64,000 bases of DNA, taken from Diphasiastrum complanatum (taxonomy: Eukaryota > Streptophyta > Lycopodiopsida > Lycopodiales > Lycopodiaceae). The stretch spans positions 48,694,599 through 48,758,598 of the forward strand of contig CM055109.1 in the NCBI GenBank assembly GCA_029204225.1, given 5' to 3'. Positions 1-12,200 of the stretch are shown in pieces. How positions within the stretch are numbered: the stretch's first letter is position 1; every line of letters begins with the position of its first letter. Made by a program: the position numbers and the translations under genes. The notes under the pieces are model-generated. The model ran no database searches. It was not told the origin of the DNA and saw only the letters and a list, made by a program, of their open reading frames with translations.

Positions 1-1968
1 TGGTTCAGTCAGACTTTTGCGTCTTTTGAAACGGTCATAACGCACATACCGCACTGTTTGGCAAAGAGAAAGTGGGCTCTACTGATTTCAGGTGTTCGAT
101 CTTCACCTGCAGTAGGCGAGACATCTGATTTGATTCAGTTTGTAGCTTTCAGATCAAAAAGGAAGCGATCCTCATTTCATTTTTTCATAAGAGGTTTGAC
201 TAACCAGATCTTTTTCATACTCTTACAACATACTTGGATTCAGAGAACCAACTTGACTGCGGGGGATGTGTAATTATTTGCTATTCAAAGACCAGAAGGT
301 AAATAATTTCAAATATCAGCAATTCATATTTTGGTGCCCAAGTTTTGATTTTCTGCAGGATCTAGTTGCCACTACCAATCCTTTTATAGATCAAATGAAG
401 AGGTATTATAGAGCCAGTTTTACGCCACTCATCTTCTCCGATTGTTAGAGCAGTAGTTGCAAGTTTGAGATCTGGCCTACAGTAGGTTATTGAAGGTTGA
501 GACATAAATCTGGATTTGAGTATCTAGAAGTTTTGAATTTGAAAGTCCATTTTCACTAATAATCAATCATCAGTCAACATAGCAATCCAATAGAAGACAA
601 GATACAATAAGTATGATAAAGCTCGGATTGGTTCAATGATGATCTTACCATGTGTCGTATCCCTCTCCTCCCTCACCCTGCACAACACCCCCGACTCCAC
701 CTCCCGCACTCCCCGCCAATAAAAGACCATACCATGACATTTTCTTCCGTTTTTCCTACTCTTGTATGTTGTTTTTGGTAGTCAAACTCTAAACCTCAAG
801 GAGAGGAAAGGTCTTTGCCAACATGCCACTTTTGATGACTTCAACAAATACATTTTAGCAATATCTTCCTCAATATATGCCTTTCTCGATAATTTCTATT
901 TTCCAAACATAGCAATTCCTTTATTCCAAAATTAAGTACAATGTGTTCGAGTCATGGGCCTTCTGTGCACAATATTTTCGGTTTTGGGCCCCAACTTCCT
1001 GTTTGCTATGGGCACTTCAGCTCCTGATTGGCATTACTTGGCATGAGAATGGAGATCATGTGTTATTGCCATTACTGTGCTCTGGCCCTCGGTTGTAGAC
1101 CAAAAGAGCTCACATGATATCACTAGGCTTGAGAGCCTCTTTATTGCTGCTGAGTATTGAAATGCTTAGCTCTTAGTTCGATTATATTAAAGTTGTACCA
1201 AACTGCGTAAGTTTTTGTGCATCAATATACGGTAACAAAATTACCATGTTACATTCTCTTTCTGCCTATTTATGCTACATCCAGAACTCCTCATTCAATA
1301 GATCCCTTGCATCAAAAAATCTCCCAAAACATAACAAATAACCAGATTAAGATTGTACTAAAAAAAAGTTGCTTAAATCAGCATCTCAACTATATACAGC
1401 AGCGATAAGAATGTTCATACAACACACAAATACATATAGATTGAAATTAAGCAATATCACTACTGGAGTGGTGATTGGAAAACTCAAATACATATAGATT
1501 GAAATTAAGCAATATCACTACTGGAGTGGTGATTGGAAAACTCAAGCTTACACTATCAAGCTCAAAAAAGTCCAAAATGTTTCGAGATGAACACAGAAGC
1601 TCGATCATCCCTGCAAAGTAAGTCCCTTACCACACATAGAAGATATACAAGTTGGATTTTATTCAGAATATTGACTTTTGGATAAGCAAACTATTCAATC
1701 AAGACTTTCATAAGAACTTGCTTCTTAGTCTTTGTTTTTGTTTCTTACGAAAAAATGATACCTTGCAAAAAGAGGTAAGTCTTGAATGCCCAAAAAGTCA
1801 AATGCAATGGCATTGAATATCAACTCAACTCAATCAATCTCATACAATGGTGGATCAGGCTGAACAAAGAATGTTTCTAATATGTATCTAGTCTTCTAAG
1901 AGCAGAAATGCAAGGATTCCCATAAACAATGGCAAATTATTAAAAAAAACATTCTCTTCCCTATACCA
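1..1968. other. 3' flank of TIC100, no gene recognised
   Basis: This AT-rich sequence lies beyond the TIC100 stop codon and probably includes the 3' UTR at its high-coordinate end. No open frame here resembles a known protein; the open stretches are short and have no recognisable domain. The only structured feature I see is a 58-bp tandem duplication at 1428-1543. Confidence 0.5.
1428..1543. repeat. Two-copy 58-bp tandem duplication
   Basis: A 58-bp unit beginning AAATACATATAG is present twice head to tail with essentially no differences (1428-1485 and 1486-1543). Near identity implies a recent slippage or unequal-exchange event just beyond the 3' end of TIC100. Confidence 0.9.
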
Positions 1969-3224
1969 TTACATTTTTAGTGGAATAGCCATTGAAAAAA
2001 TCTCAGTTCCTGGAAATGTCCAAATATCCTGATCATTGGATAGCATGGTAGGCCAACATGGGTTGTCTCGTTTCTTCTGCTTGCTTCTCCCTTGCAGGTT
2101 AGCTCTTTTGCCTCTACTCAACCAGAATAAAGGTTCTCGTCTAATTGGAAGGACTGACTTTGCTAGAAATGCAGCGGAGAGATTATTGGGGGTACTACTT
2201 GTAAGACCTCCACTATGTATGACAGCTCTTAAAGCCTTAGATTGATGATTGTTTATAAGTTTGACTCTCTTTATGCTAACAGCAGGTGCCGATGAGGTTG
2301 GTGAAGCATTACAATGTGCCACAGATACCTTTGACATGGTGGGTTTGGCAAGAAAAGTTTGGGGACTAAACCAAGATGACAAGCTTAATGTTGCAAAAGC
2401 TGTAGGGAAAAAAGGGTGGGATTTTTTTGGGCTCTCTGCATCTTGCTTGCTTCCAATAGGCAAGACCTGCTCAGCAAATGCAACCTTCCCAAAACTCCGA
2501 GGCTTCTCATCATCCTCATCCTCTTCTTCTTCATCATCTCCATCTCCATCTTTGCCATCACCACCTTTGCCATCACCACCTTTGCCTTGCTTTTTATCAC
2601 CAGTAGATGTGACATCTTCAGACGATTGATTTGCATCTGTTGCACTTGGTGTGAAACTTTCCCCTTCTGCATGATCATTCTCCTCCAAAGATTCATCAAC
2701 AACACCTTTCTTCAAGCGCTCTTCATGCTCTTCAATGGCACAAATTTCTGCTCTGAATTCTTCCTCTTCGATCTGTTCCATGAGCTTGGCTTCTTCTCGT
2801 CGTAGCTTCATTTCTGTTTCCATTTCAGCGTCTTCTTCCTGCCATTTCCTTGACCTTTCTTCATCTTGTTGCTTCCATTTCTCCTTTAATTTTTGAATTT
2901 TCTCGTCCCACTTTCTTTGAAAAATCTCTTTTCTTGTCTTTTTTTTGTCAGAGACTTTTTTGGTCTTATCTATGTCTCCCAAAAACTCATCAAAACCAAG
3001 CGGCAAGGGTACCACCTTCTCGGGCCTCACAGATCCATCATCTAGCAATGGTTGCCAAAAAAGGCGTAAATTACCATCCTTGTCAGTGGCCCAGTTGATA
3101 ATTCGTCCAGTTGGAACGTGTAATAAAACCTCCCCCTCCAAACCTTCCTTCGCCTTAATGACATTCTCTGGATCGTATGCTAAAGCTGAGGTTGGTGTAT
3201 TATGAAGAAGAATGAACTCGTCAT
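1969..3224 (-). CDS. TIC100: TIC100 exon 10 (C-terminal half)
   Basis: This terminal exon has 1,256 coding nt. The acceptor is AATGCAG|AT; the phase joins exon 9 as Lys-Asp-Asp-Glu-Phe, so the upstream in-frame Met-Asn-Ala codons are intronic and not the start. It contains [24 protein letters not shown] and [11 protein letters not shown], then a Lys/Glu-rich coiled-coil-like region, an acidic run, [11 protein letters not shown] and a basic C-terminal tail. The coding run of Asp/Glu codons produces a Ser-rich shadow frame on the other strand that should be ignored. Confidence 0.93.
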
Positions 3225-6200
3225 CTGCATTCAAATCACAAAGTTAGATAATGTCACTTACCATTCAAAGGTAAAGTTGATCTTGAGACAGAAAACCTTC
3301 ATACGCATGATATCCCTTGTGTAGCCAAATCTACTTTCCACTGTAATGTTGATCAAGCAAGCAGAAAATTCTTGTAAGTTGTTTCAGTCATCAACAGAAA
3401 AGTCTAACAAACAGGATCCATGTAGAGATGAGCAAGTAGTAAAATAATGGTATGAGAGAAATTCTTCTTAACAGAGTGAACTAAATTATCCAGGTTTAAT
3501 CTCAAGGCACATAGGACCTGCCTCAAAATTGAAAACATCATCTGCATATTTTTCTATATTATGCGTTGAATTTCTGTATTCAAGCGTTCAACAGCATGCC
3601 TGGGAACTGACACCCTTGAACAATTACTACAGCTCTTGGGCCTGTGGAATTCCCACAAAGGCACGAAACAGTACATTGTGCACAAGTACAACTTCATGAA
3701 TCCTGAGGAGGCTTTCAGTTTGTGCGTTACAATGCGCATCAAAGGCATCTTTAGGTTTCAAAGAGAAGGATACTACAAACATGAAATAATGCTAAAAGAT
3801 ATTTTAAACAGGCAGATATTTAGCAAGTAGATATTTGTCAAAGCAGATGTTTGTAATATAGAATCAACTGAGAACACAGTTAGCAGTAAGTTGATTACTA
3901 ATCAATCTTCTCATAAGAAGAATTCTTGTTGCTAGCATTATCACGCTCAACTATCAAGCTGAAGTTATCACTTCAAGCAATTGTACTCGTTGTTGATATT
4001 AATCAGAGTGCAATTTTTGTCTCACTACTGTATTGTTCATTTGCGCTTACATTAATCATTCATCTTGAATATTTCTGCTACTAATTGTGGCGTTTCCGAT
4101 CCTACACCGCCCTTGCTCAAGCTTCCACTGCCAATCATCACGATCTGATATCAGAGTTCTGTTTCTATCAGTTCTCTACTAAATCCGATATCAGCCATAC
4201 CTACGATTTTCCGACATGGTGCAGTTCAGTAATCTGCATTTCTACTGTGGATTATCAGTCTTGTTTTTATCAAGACATCGTTCTAGCAAGCGCGCAGCCA
4301 ACAGTATTTCAATTTCGTTGTTTCTACCAACGATCTCGCTCAAACCAGAATGGATCCGTCTTCTAGTTCATCTCTGATTGACAAACTTGACGGAGATAAC
4401 TACCATCTCTGGAAGTTCAAGATGAAGGTCATACTACTAGCCAAAGAACTGTGGAACATCGTTGATGGCATAGAACTCAAACCAGAAGGTTATGCAGCCA
4501 TCATCACCAAATGGAGACTGAGAGATGGCAAAGCATTTGCCATGATTACTCTCAATATCAAGGATACCCAAATCAGCCATATACGTGTTGCTTAGACTGC
4601 TAAGGATGCATGGGACATCCTAGCAACTCTCTACGATATCAGGGACGTCACCTCCAAACTCCATTTGAGGAAGAAATTCTTCACCCTAAGAATGTCTGAC
4701 GCAAATAGTGTTTCGAGTCACCTCAACACTTTCAAAAACCTTATGGAGCAAATGACTGCAACTGGCTCAGTCATCAAAGATTTTGATGTTGTTATGACTC
4801 TATTATCGAGTCTACCTAATGCCTATGAAAATTGGGTCATGGCAATCTCGACCCAACAACATCTTACTCCTTCAAGAGTAATTTTGATGCTTCTACAAGA
4901 GGAGATCAAAAGAACTGCATCCTCCTCAGGCTCAAAATCGGATCCTCAAGCTCTATACTCAAAAAGAAATCAGAAGTTCAGATCCAAGAGATCTCCACAT
5001 TCAGCTTATCTTGACAAGAAGAGCAACATGCAGCCTGGATCGAATTCAGTTTCAACATCGAATTCTAGATCTTCATCATTCCAACCAGTGTAGAAACTAT
5101 TTTGCAGATACTGTAAGAGGACTGGGCATGAAATTAAGGACTGCCGAACTTTAAAATACAACAATGAGAAGAAGAAGCAGTTCCAACAACAAGCACATAG
5201 TGCTACAACAGTCACTCAATCCAGCAACAAGAGGAAGATGAAACAGCTTTCATGACCAAAGTTGGAGAACAACAGGTTCCTGGTATCTAGATTCGGGGAG
5301 CAACTCAACAGATGACTCACCATCAAGATTGGTTCAAGGACTACAAGTCATTCACCCACTCTCGAGTTGTGCAACTTGGAGATAACTCATCTCATTCTAT
5401 CGAAGGTGAAGGAACAATCAGGGTCGAATTTCAGAAAGGTGAAGTCAAGTTGTTGTCCAATGTTCTCCACGTTCCAAATCTGACCAAAAATCCTTTCTCA
5501 GTTAGCAGAATCGTTGATTCAGGTCAGAGGGTCGAATTCAATACATAAGGCTGCACAATTCTTGACAAATCTCGGAAAGTCCTCGCTTTCGGGAGAAGAA
5601 GTGGCTATCTTTACAAACTCAGCCACTGCTAATAGTCAAGCTCTTCATACATCCACTTCTGAATCAACTGATATGCTTTGGCATTTCAGATTAGGCCATC
5701 TTAACTTCAGTAGTATTCAGCAAATGTCGACTCAGAATCTAGTGCAAGATCTTCCTTATGTTAGCAAACCGACTTCTCCATGAGCCGTATTATCAGCAAG
5801 CATGCTAGAAGTCCTTTTATTTGATTCAATTCATACTTCCAAAGGTTTGCTTGATCTTGTACATAGCAACATTTGTGGCCAATGCGGACTGCTTCGACAG
5901 GAAGAGCTCACTATTTCAACCTTCATCGATGACTTCTCTCGAAGGACAAATTTTTTGAAGAACAAATCAGAAGCATTCAAGTTCTTCGAGCAGTTCAAGG
6001 CGTCTGCTGAAAATTAGACCCAGAGGAAGATCAAAGCACTACGCACTGATGGAAGGGGAGAATTTATCTCCACAAAATTCAAAGAGTTCTGCAAGGCCAA
6101 CGGAATACATCAACAATATACAACAAGCTACTCACCTCAGTCCATTGGTGTAGCTGAGAGGAAGAATCGGACACTCATCGAAAGTGCCAAGAGCATGTTG

Positions 6201-9200
6201 GCCCATGCCTCTCTTCCTAAGAACTTTTGGGTAAAAGTTGTTACTAAAACTGCCTATCTACAAAATCGATCCATCATTAAGGCCTCGAATGGCAAAACAC
6301 CTCATGAGGTGTAAAATCGTTCACCAGTAGAGCCATCATTTTTGTGGAAGACCAGTTTATCGACCACAAGGGGAAAGCTCCATCAACTTCCGGTCCCAGA
6401 GTCAACAACTTCGAACTCAAGACTGATCACAAGCTCGACACCGACTCCGACAGCGAGTCTGACCCTCAACGAGTCGAATCACATCAGAGGACCAAATTTC
6501 CACCTAGAAGATCTGTTAGAGTCCAGTTACGACTCTATCATGACCTTGGCACGGCCGGTCACCAGAGGGCCTAAGGCCAAGTATTGGCAAGGGCCAGTGA
6601 CCGAGGAGGACATCTGTCCCAAGTTGGGACCGGGGCGTCACGAGCAGTGACCCGGTGTGGCCGCCTGACAAGTTGTCAGAGATGCGGTGTGTCTTGACCG
6701 TCGGGACCTTAGCCGTCAGTGACGAGATGCTAGCCGACAAGTAGTCGGGGTGACCAAGAGGGTCACAGGTCTTTGGCGAGGCACGGGGGTGGTACCCTAT
6801 GAGTCACTCAGTATTCACAGGTCACAGGGGCTAGGCATGCCAAGTGGACTGATCACCCACAGGTGGATGCCATGTGCCAGTTGACGGGAATAGCAGGTAG
6901 GACTCAAGGAGGGGGTGCCTATGGTTGGGAGGTTCATTCTACACACCGGCTTCTAGGATTCACGAGCTTGGAGAGACTGGCTTGTGACAATTGGTATCAG
7001 AGCCTCGTTCTAGAGAGAGAAAACGTCGTTCTAGAGAGAGAGTGTAGCAATTGTCAGATTTTGCTTGTTTTTTGAAAGATTTTGGAGGGAGAAAACGTGG
7101 GAGACAAATTGGAGAAGGTGAGCCTCCAGCGCTGTTGTTCCAGCATATAGGGAGCCCACAAACACCCGTTTGAGGAAAAACTTGGCAAAAGAAATCAAAT
7201 GCTCCAGCGCATTTTTTCAGAAGGATTTTTGCTCATAACTTTCCGGAGCCTTCTCAGATCCTGATCAGATTTTGGGAGCTTGTTTCTAGTATCCATAGCG
7301 ATCCTATAGAGCCATTATATGCCGGTTTTGGAGCAGATTTGCCTCTGTTTCACTAAAAAGTCGGTTTTCAAGCAAAAAACAGCTTTTGCCGTTTGGCAGA
7401 AATTCGACGTCAAACAGCCCGCTTTTTTCCTTTTTTTTTCGACTTTCAAGCCGATTTGGTGCCCAAAAAAAGTTTTTTTCCGACTTGTGTACCAGCGTAG
7501 GACGCAAGGGAAGTACTACCTGTCCTTGGCTTTGTTACTTTCCGGTTGCCTTTTGTCTCTTTCAGTTCTAAATTGTCAATAGGCTGAACATTTCCTTTTC
7601 CTGACTGTGTTTCAATAAGTGCAATTTTCTAGCTTGATTCCGTGTTGTCTCTGTTTCTGTTTCATAAAGGAAGATGATAGAGTTGATATTCCGCTCAGTC
7701 CACCCGTTGCTCTTCCATCACCACCACCCAGTCCCGTGCTTAGTCCTACCCATAATCCGCCTATAGTGGCTGCCCGTTCGCCTGCTGGTACTTCCCCTTC
7801 TATGCAAGCTCGCATGGATAGTGTGGAAAAGACCGTCGCAGAGATGCGAGCAATGATGGTAGCTGGTGGTTATGCATCTTCCTCGCAGTATGCTCCACCT
7901 TATCCATCTTCTGCTATTCGTCCTATGTTACCTCCACCCTATCCAGAAGACAGAGATATTAAACCTACCTGTTTCGCTGGAAACACTCCCCAACGCGATA
8001 CTGATATCGTAGATCAGTGGTTGCATAAGTGAGAAGAGTATTTTGATTTGAAACAGTCCCCAACTGATGAGGGTTGGCGGGTCCGCAAAGCTGCTTACCA
8101 TTTCACTGATTTTGCTGACAGGTGGTGGCGCAAGTTGTTGAAGTCTAATCAGGCTCCATCCACCTAGCTTGAGTTTAAGCAAGCTTTCAGAGCTCAGTTT
8201 ATTCCTCCACATGAGCGTGTGCGTGCGACGGATGCTTGGCTTTTGCATCGTCAGAGGCAGTACATGGTGCAGGAATATGCTGATAGGTATCGTGAGACGC
8301 TTATCAAGATTCCCTCACTAATAAACCACAAGAAGCTTCATTTACTTTTGCATCCCCTAGTGCACATGCATTTTCTTTACAGCCTAGATGTGACCCAACA
8401 AGTGAGTTGGAGAAGTCCATCCGCACGCAGTTTAAACACGTGCTAATTAGTAATATGCCAAAGGGATTGCTGCCTAGTCGGAACGTTGATCATCGTATTG
8501 AGCTCGTTCCAGGGGCAAGTCCGGTATGTAGGCCTCCTTATAGGATGAGCCTAAAAGAAGAATAGGAAGTCAGAAAGACGTTGGAGGAGTATCTCAAGCT
8601 GGGGTACTTCTATCCGAGTTATTCACCTTTCGCCTCTCCTATTTTACTTGTTAAGAAAAAGGATGGTAGTTTCCGGATGTGTGTAGATTACATGGCATTG
8701 AATAAGATCACTGTAAAGCACAGGTATCCGATGCCCAGGATTGATGATCTACTGGATGCGTTGCAAGGTGCAACCATTTTCAGTAAGATAGATCTCAAAA
8801 GTGGATACCATCAAATACGGATTCGAGATGAAGATGTCCAGAAGACGGCCTTCCGAACCCGTTTCGGCCATTATGAATTTTTGGTTATGCCATTTTGGTT
8901 AAGTAATGCCCCAGCCACGATGCTCATGAACGATGTCTTGCGAGACTATATGGGCAAGTTTGTCGTCAATTTTATTGACGATATATTGGTTTTTAGTAAA
9001 GCGGTCGAGGAGCATGAGGTTCATCTCAAGACCGTATTGGGCAAGTTACAAGCTTATGTCTTGTATGCCAATGCTCAGAAGACAGAGTTGTGTAAGACTC
9101 GTGTCGAGTTTTGGGTCACGTAGTGATAGTTGAGGGTATTTCGGTTGACCAAGCCAAGGTGGCTGTGGTTAAGAAGTGGTCGAGGCCTGCCAATATACGC

Positions 9201-12200
9201 CAATTACAATCTTTCTTATGTTTATGCAAGTTCTACCGGCAGTTTGTTAGGAACTATTCCAAGGTAGTTGCTCCTTTGATGGACCAGTTACGGAAAAACA
9301 GCACTGTAGATCGGTGGGTTGCTGAAGTTCAGCACAGGTTTGAGAACTTGATGGAGGCGCTGGCCACGGCTCCAGTTCTCAAGTTTGTTGATACCCAGAA
9401 ACCGTTTGACCTAGAGATGGATGCGAGTGGCATTGTCGTAGGTGCGGTGTTGAGCCAAGATGGTATAACCGCACAGGAGCAAGAGCTGTATGTGAGTACG
9501 TGCGCTCAAGGTGTGGAGATATTATTTATACGGCGCCGAGTTTTATGTGTACACAGATGATTATACTTTAAAGTATTTTGCACTCAGCCAAATTTGTAAG
9601 GCCGCCAAGCTCGGTGGGCCGAGCTGATGCAGGAATTTCATTTGGAAATTCGCTTCCGAGGAGGGAAGGAAAATGTGGTCGCTGATGCACTATCGTTGGT
9701 ACTCCATCGGATGAGCCTTGTCTGTAGTTGACAGTGATCCCATGGAGGAGATCAAGAGGGCTCAGCAAAAGGACCCACATTGTCAGTGTGTGTAGCCTAT
9801 GCATGCAAGTTAGTCGACCAAGCGGAAGAGTCAGCCTCGTCTGTCGCTTCCGTAGAGGAACACACCAGTACTTATTTGACATACACCGTGAAGGAAGGTA
9901 TGTAGTTGAGAATACGGAAAAGTATTCGTGCCAGACGTGAAGGATCTTCATCGTAAGATACTTCATGAGTGCCATGTTAGTCCCTGCGCAGGGCACCCTG
10001 GTATTGATAAGACCAGTGAGCTTTTGAGACGGCATTATTTCTGGCCACGATTGCAGCGGGATGTAAGAGAGTATGTCCAGCGTTGCACGGCTTTTCAAGT
10101 GAAGAAGGCCGATAGAGTAAGTCCTTTGGGCTTGCTACATCCACTTGAGATACCTACAAGAAGGTGGGAAAGTATCTCTATGGATTTTATTGTTGGGCTA
10201 CCCAAGACCCAGAATGGATTCAATTCCGTTATGGTAGTGATAGACAGGTTTTCCAAGATGGCTCATTTCATCGCAACGACCAAGAAGGTCACAGCTCCGC
10301 AAGTGGCTGAGTTGTTTATTCAGAATATTGTCAGGTTACATGATCTTCCGAAGTCCATAGTTTCTGATAGGGATCCCAAGTTTACGGGAAATTTTTGGAT
10401 TGAGGTGTTCGCCAAGTTGGGAACACAGTTGTGGATGAGTAGCTCTGAGCATCCTCAGACGAATGGTCAGACAGAGCGAGTGAAACAGATCTTGGAAGAT
10501 ATGCTTAGGGCATATGTGAGTAGTACGCAAACAGACTGGGTAAAGTATACAATGATAAAAGACATGCGTCCACTAGATTGAGTCCATTTGAGCTCAATTA
10601 TGGTTTCAGGCCACTGAGTCCTGCAATCATAGGGATTCCGCATAGGGTACCTAGTGTTGTAGAGTTTTTGGCTCAGATGCAGCAGAAGCTAGAGTTGGCA
10701 CGAGATAACTTGTCCAAAGCTGTAGCTAGGGCAGAGAGTTATGCTCGTGAGAACCGTACCTATCGGGAATTCGAGAATGTGGTTGATTATTAAGAAGGTG
10801 AGCCAAGTAGCTTATAAGCTACAGCTACCTGTAGGATGCAAGGTGCATCCAGTATTCCATGTTAGCAAACTGAAGAGATGTTTGCACGATGGCGATAGCC
10901 TGGTGGAAGGTCTAGTGTCTCTTGAGGAGAAAGACACCACGGGTTATGGGCCAGACAGAATCCTAGATCGAAGGGAGCGACAATTGCGGAATCGTCTCCT
11001 TCGAGAGTATCTAGTAACCTGGAAAGGGCATCCGTTGTCAGATGCTACATGGGAGACGCGACAGGCGTTGCAAAAGTCTTACCCAGAGTTTGTCATCGAG
11101 GACCGATGACTTGCCAGAGGAGGGAAGGATTGTTAGAGTCCAGTTACGACTCTATCATGACCTTGGCACGGCCGGTGACCAGAGGGCCTGAGGCCAAGTA
11201 TTGGCAAGGGCCAGTGACCGAGGAGGACATCTGTCCCAAGTTGGGACCGGTGCGTCACGAGCAGTGACCCGGTGTGGCCCTTGACAAGTTGTCAGAGATG
11301 CAGTGTGTCTTGACCGTCGGGATCCTAGCCGTCAGTGACAAGATGCTAGCCGGCAAGTAGTCGGGGTGACCAAGAGGGTCACAGGTCTTTGGCGGGGCAC
11401 GAGGGTGGTACACTATGAGTCACTCAGTATTCTCAGGTCACAGGGGCTAGGCATGCCAAGTGGACTGATCACCCACAGGTGGATGCCATGTGCCAATTGA
11501 CGGGAATAGCAAGTAGAAGGACTCAAGGAGGGGGTGCCTATGGTTTGGAGGTTCATTCTACACACCGGCTTCTAGGATTCACGAGCTTGGAGAGACTGGC
11601 TTGTGACAAGATCGAACCGGTCCAGACAGCCTCCATCCCGATTTATGGATGATCCGGCCTGCTACTTTGTGCAGGAACCAAACACAGTTTCAGAGGCAAT
11701 GTCAACACCTGATGCTGACCAGTGGAAAGCAGCAATGGACACCGAATTCGATTCTCTAATTGAGAATCAAACATGGACTATAACCGAGCTGCCAAAGGAT
11801 CGAAATCCGATTTCATGCAAATGGATATTCAAGGCGAAATATGACATTGAAAGAAGACGCAATCGATACAAAGTCAGGCTTGTTGCAAAGGCTTCTCCCA
11901 GATTCCAGATTTGGATTATTCCGAGACCTTCGGCCCAGTTGTCAAACATGCTTTGATCCAACTACTATCCTTTGCAGCTGCAGCAGATCTTGAAGTCCAT
12001 CAAATGGATGTCCAAATTGCCTTCCTCAATGGAACTATCGAAGAGGAAATCCATATGTCGCAGCCGGAGGGATACGAATTGAAAGGCAAGCAGCACCTTG
12101 TGTGCAAAATCCACAAGGCTCTCTATGAATCCACAAGGCTCTCTATGGACTGAAACAGTCACCAAGAGCCTGGTTCCAGAAAATCAATGCATTTCTAATC

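Larger units (their letters stand above)
6514..11608 (+). mobile_element. Gypsy-1, chromoviral Ty3/Gypsy retrotransposon nested in Copia-1
   Basis: A 5,095-bp element bounded by LTRs of 476 and 478 bp that begin TGTTAGAGTC and end CTTGTGACA. It is flanked by the 5-bp target duplication AGATC (6509-6513 and 11609-11613). A primer-binding site follows the 5' LTR and a polypurine tract (AGAGGAGGGAAGG) precedes the 3' LTR. Gag, RT, RNase H, integrase and a C-terminal chromodomain are recognisable in order. Protease and the gag zinc knuckle are missing. Confidence 0.95.

Noticed and set aside
2249-2805. Ser-rich and hydrophobic open frames on the plus strand
   Set aside because: Shadows of TIC100 exon 10 acidic and Lys/Glu codons.
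3224-3234. Met-Asn-Ala start for the exon 10 reading frame as a separate gene
   Set aside because: Those codons lie upstream of an AG acceptor whose phase joins exon 9; the segment is the C-terminal exon of TIC100.
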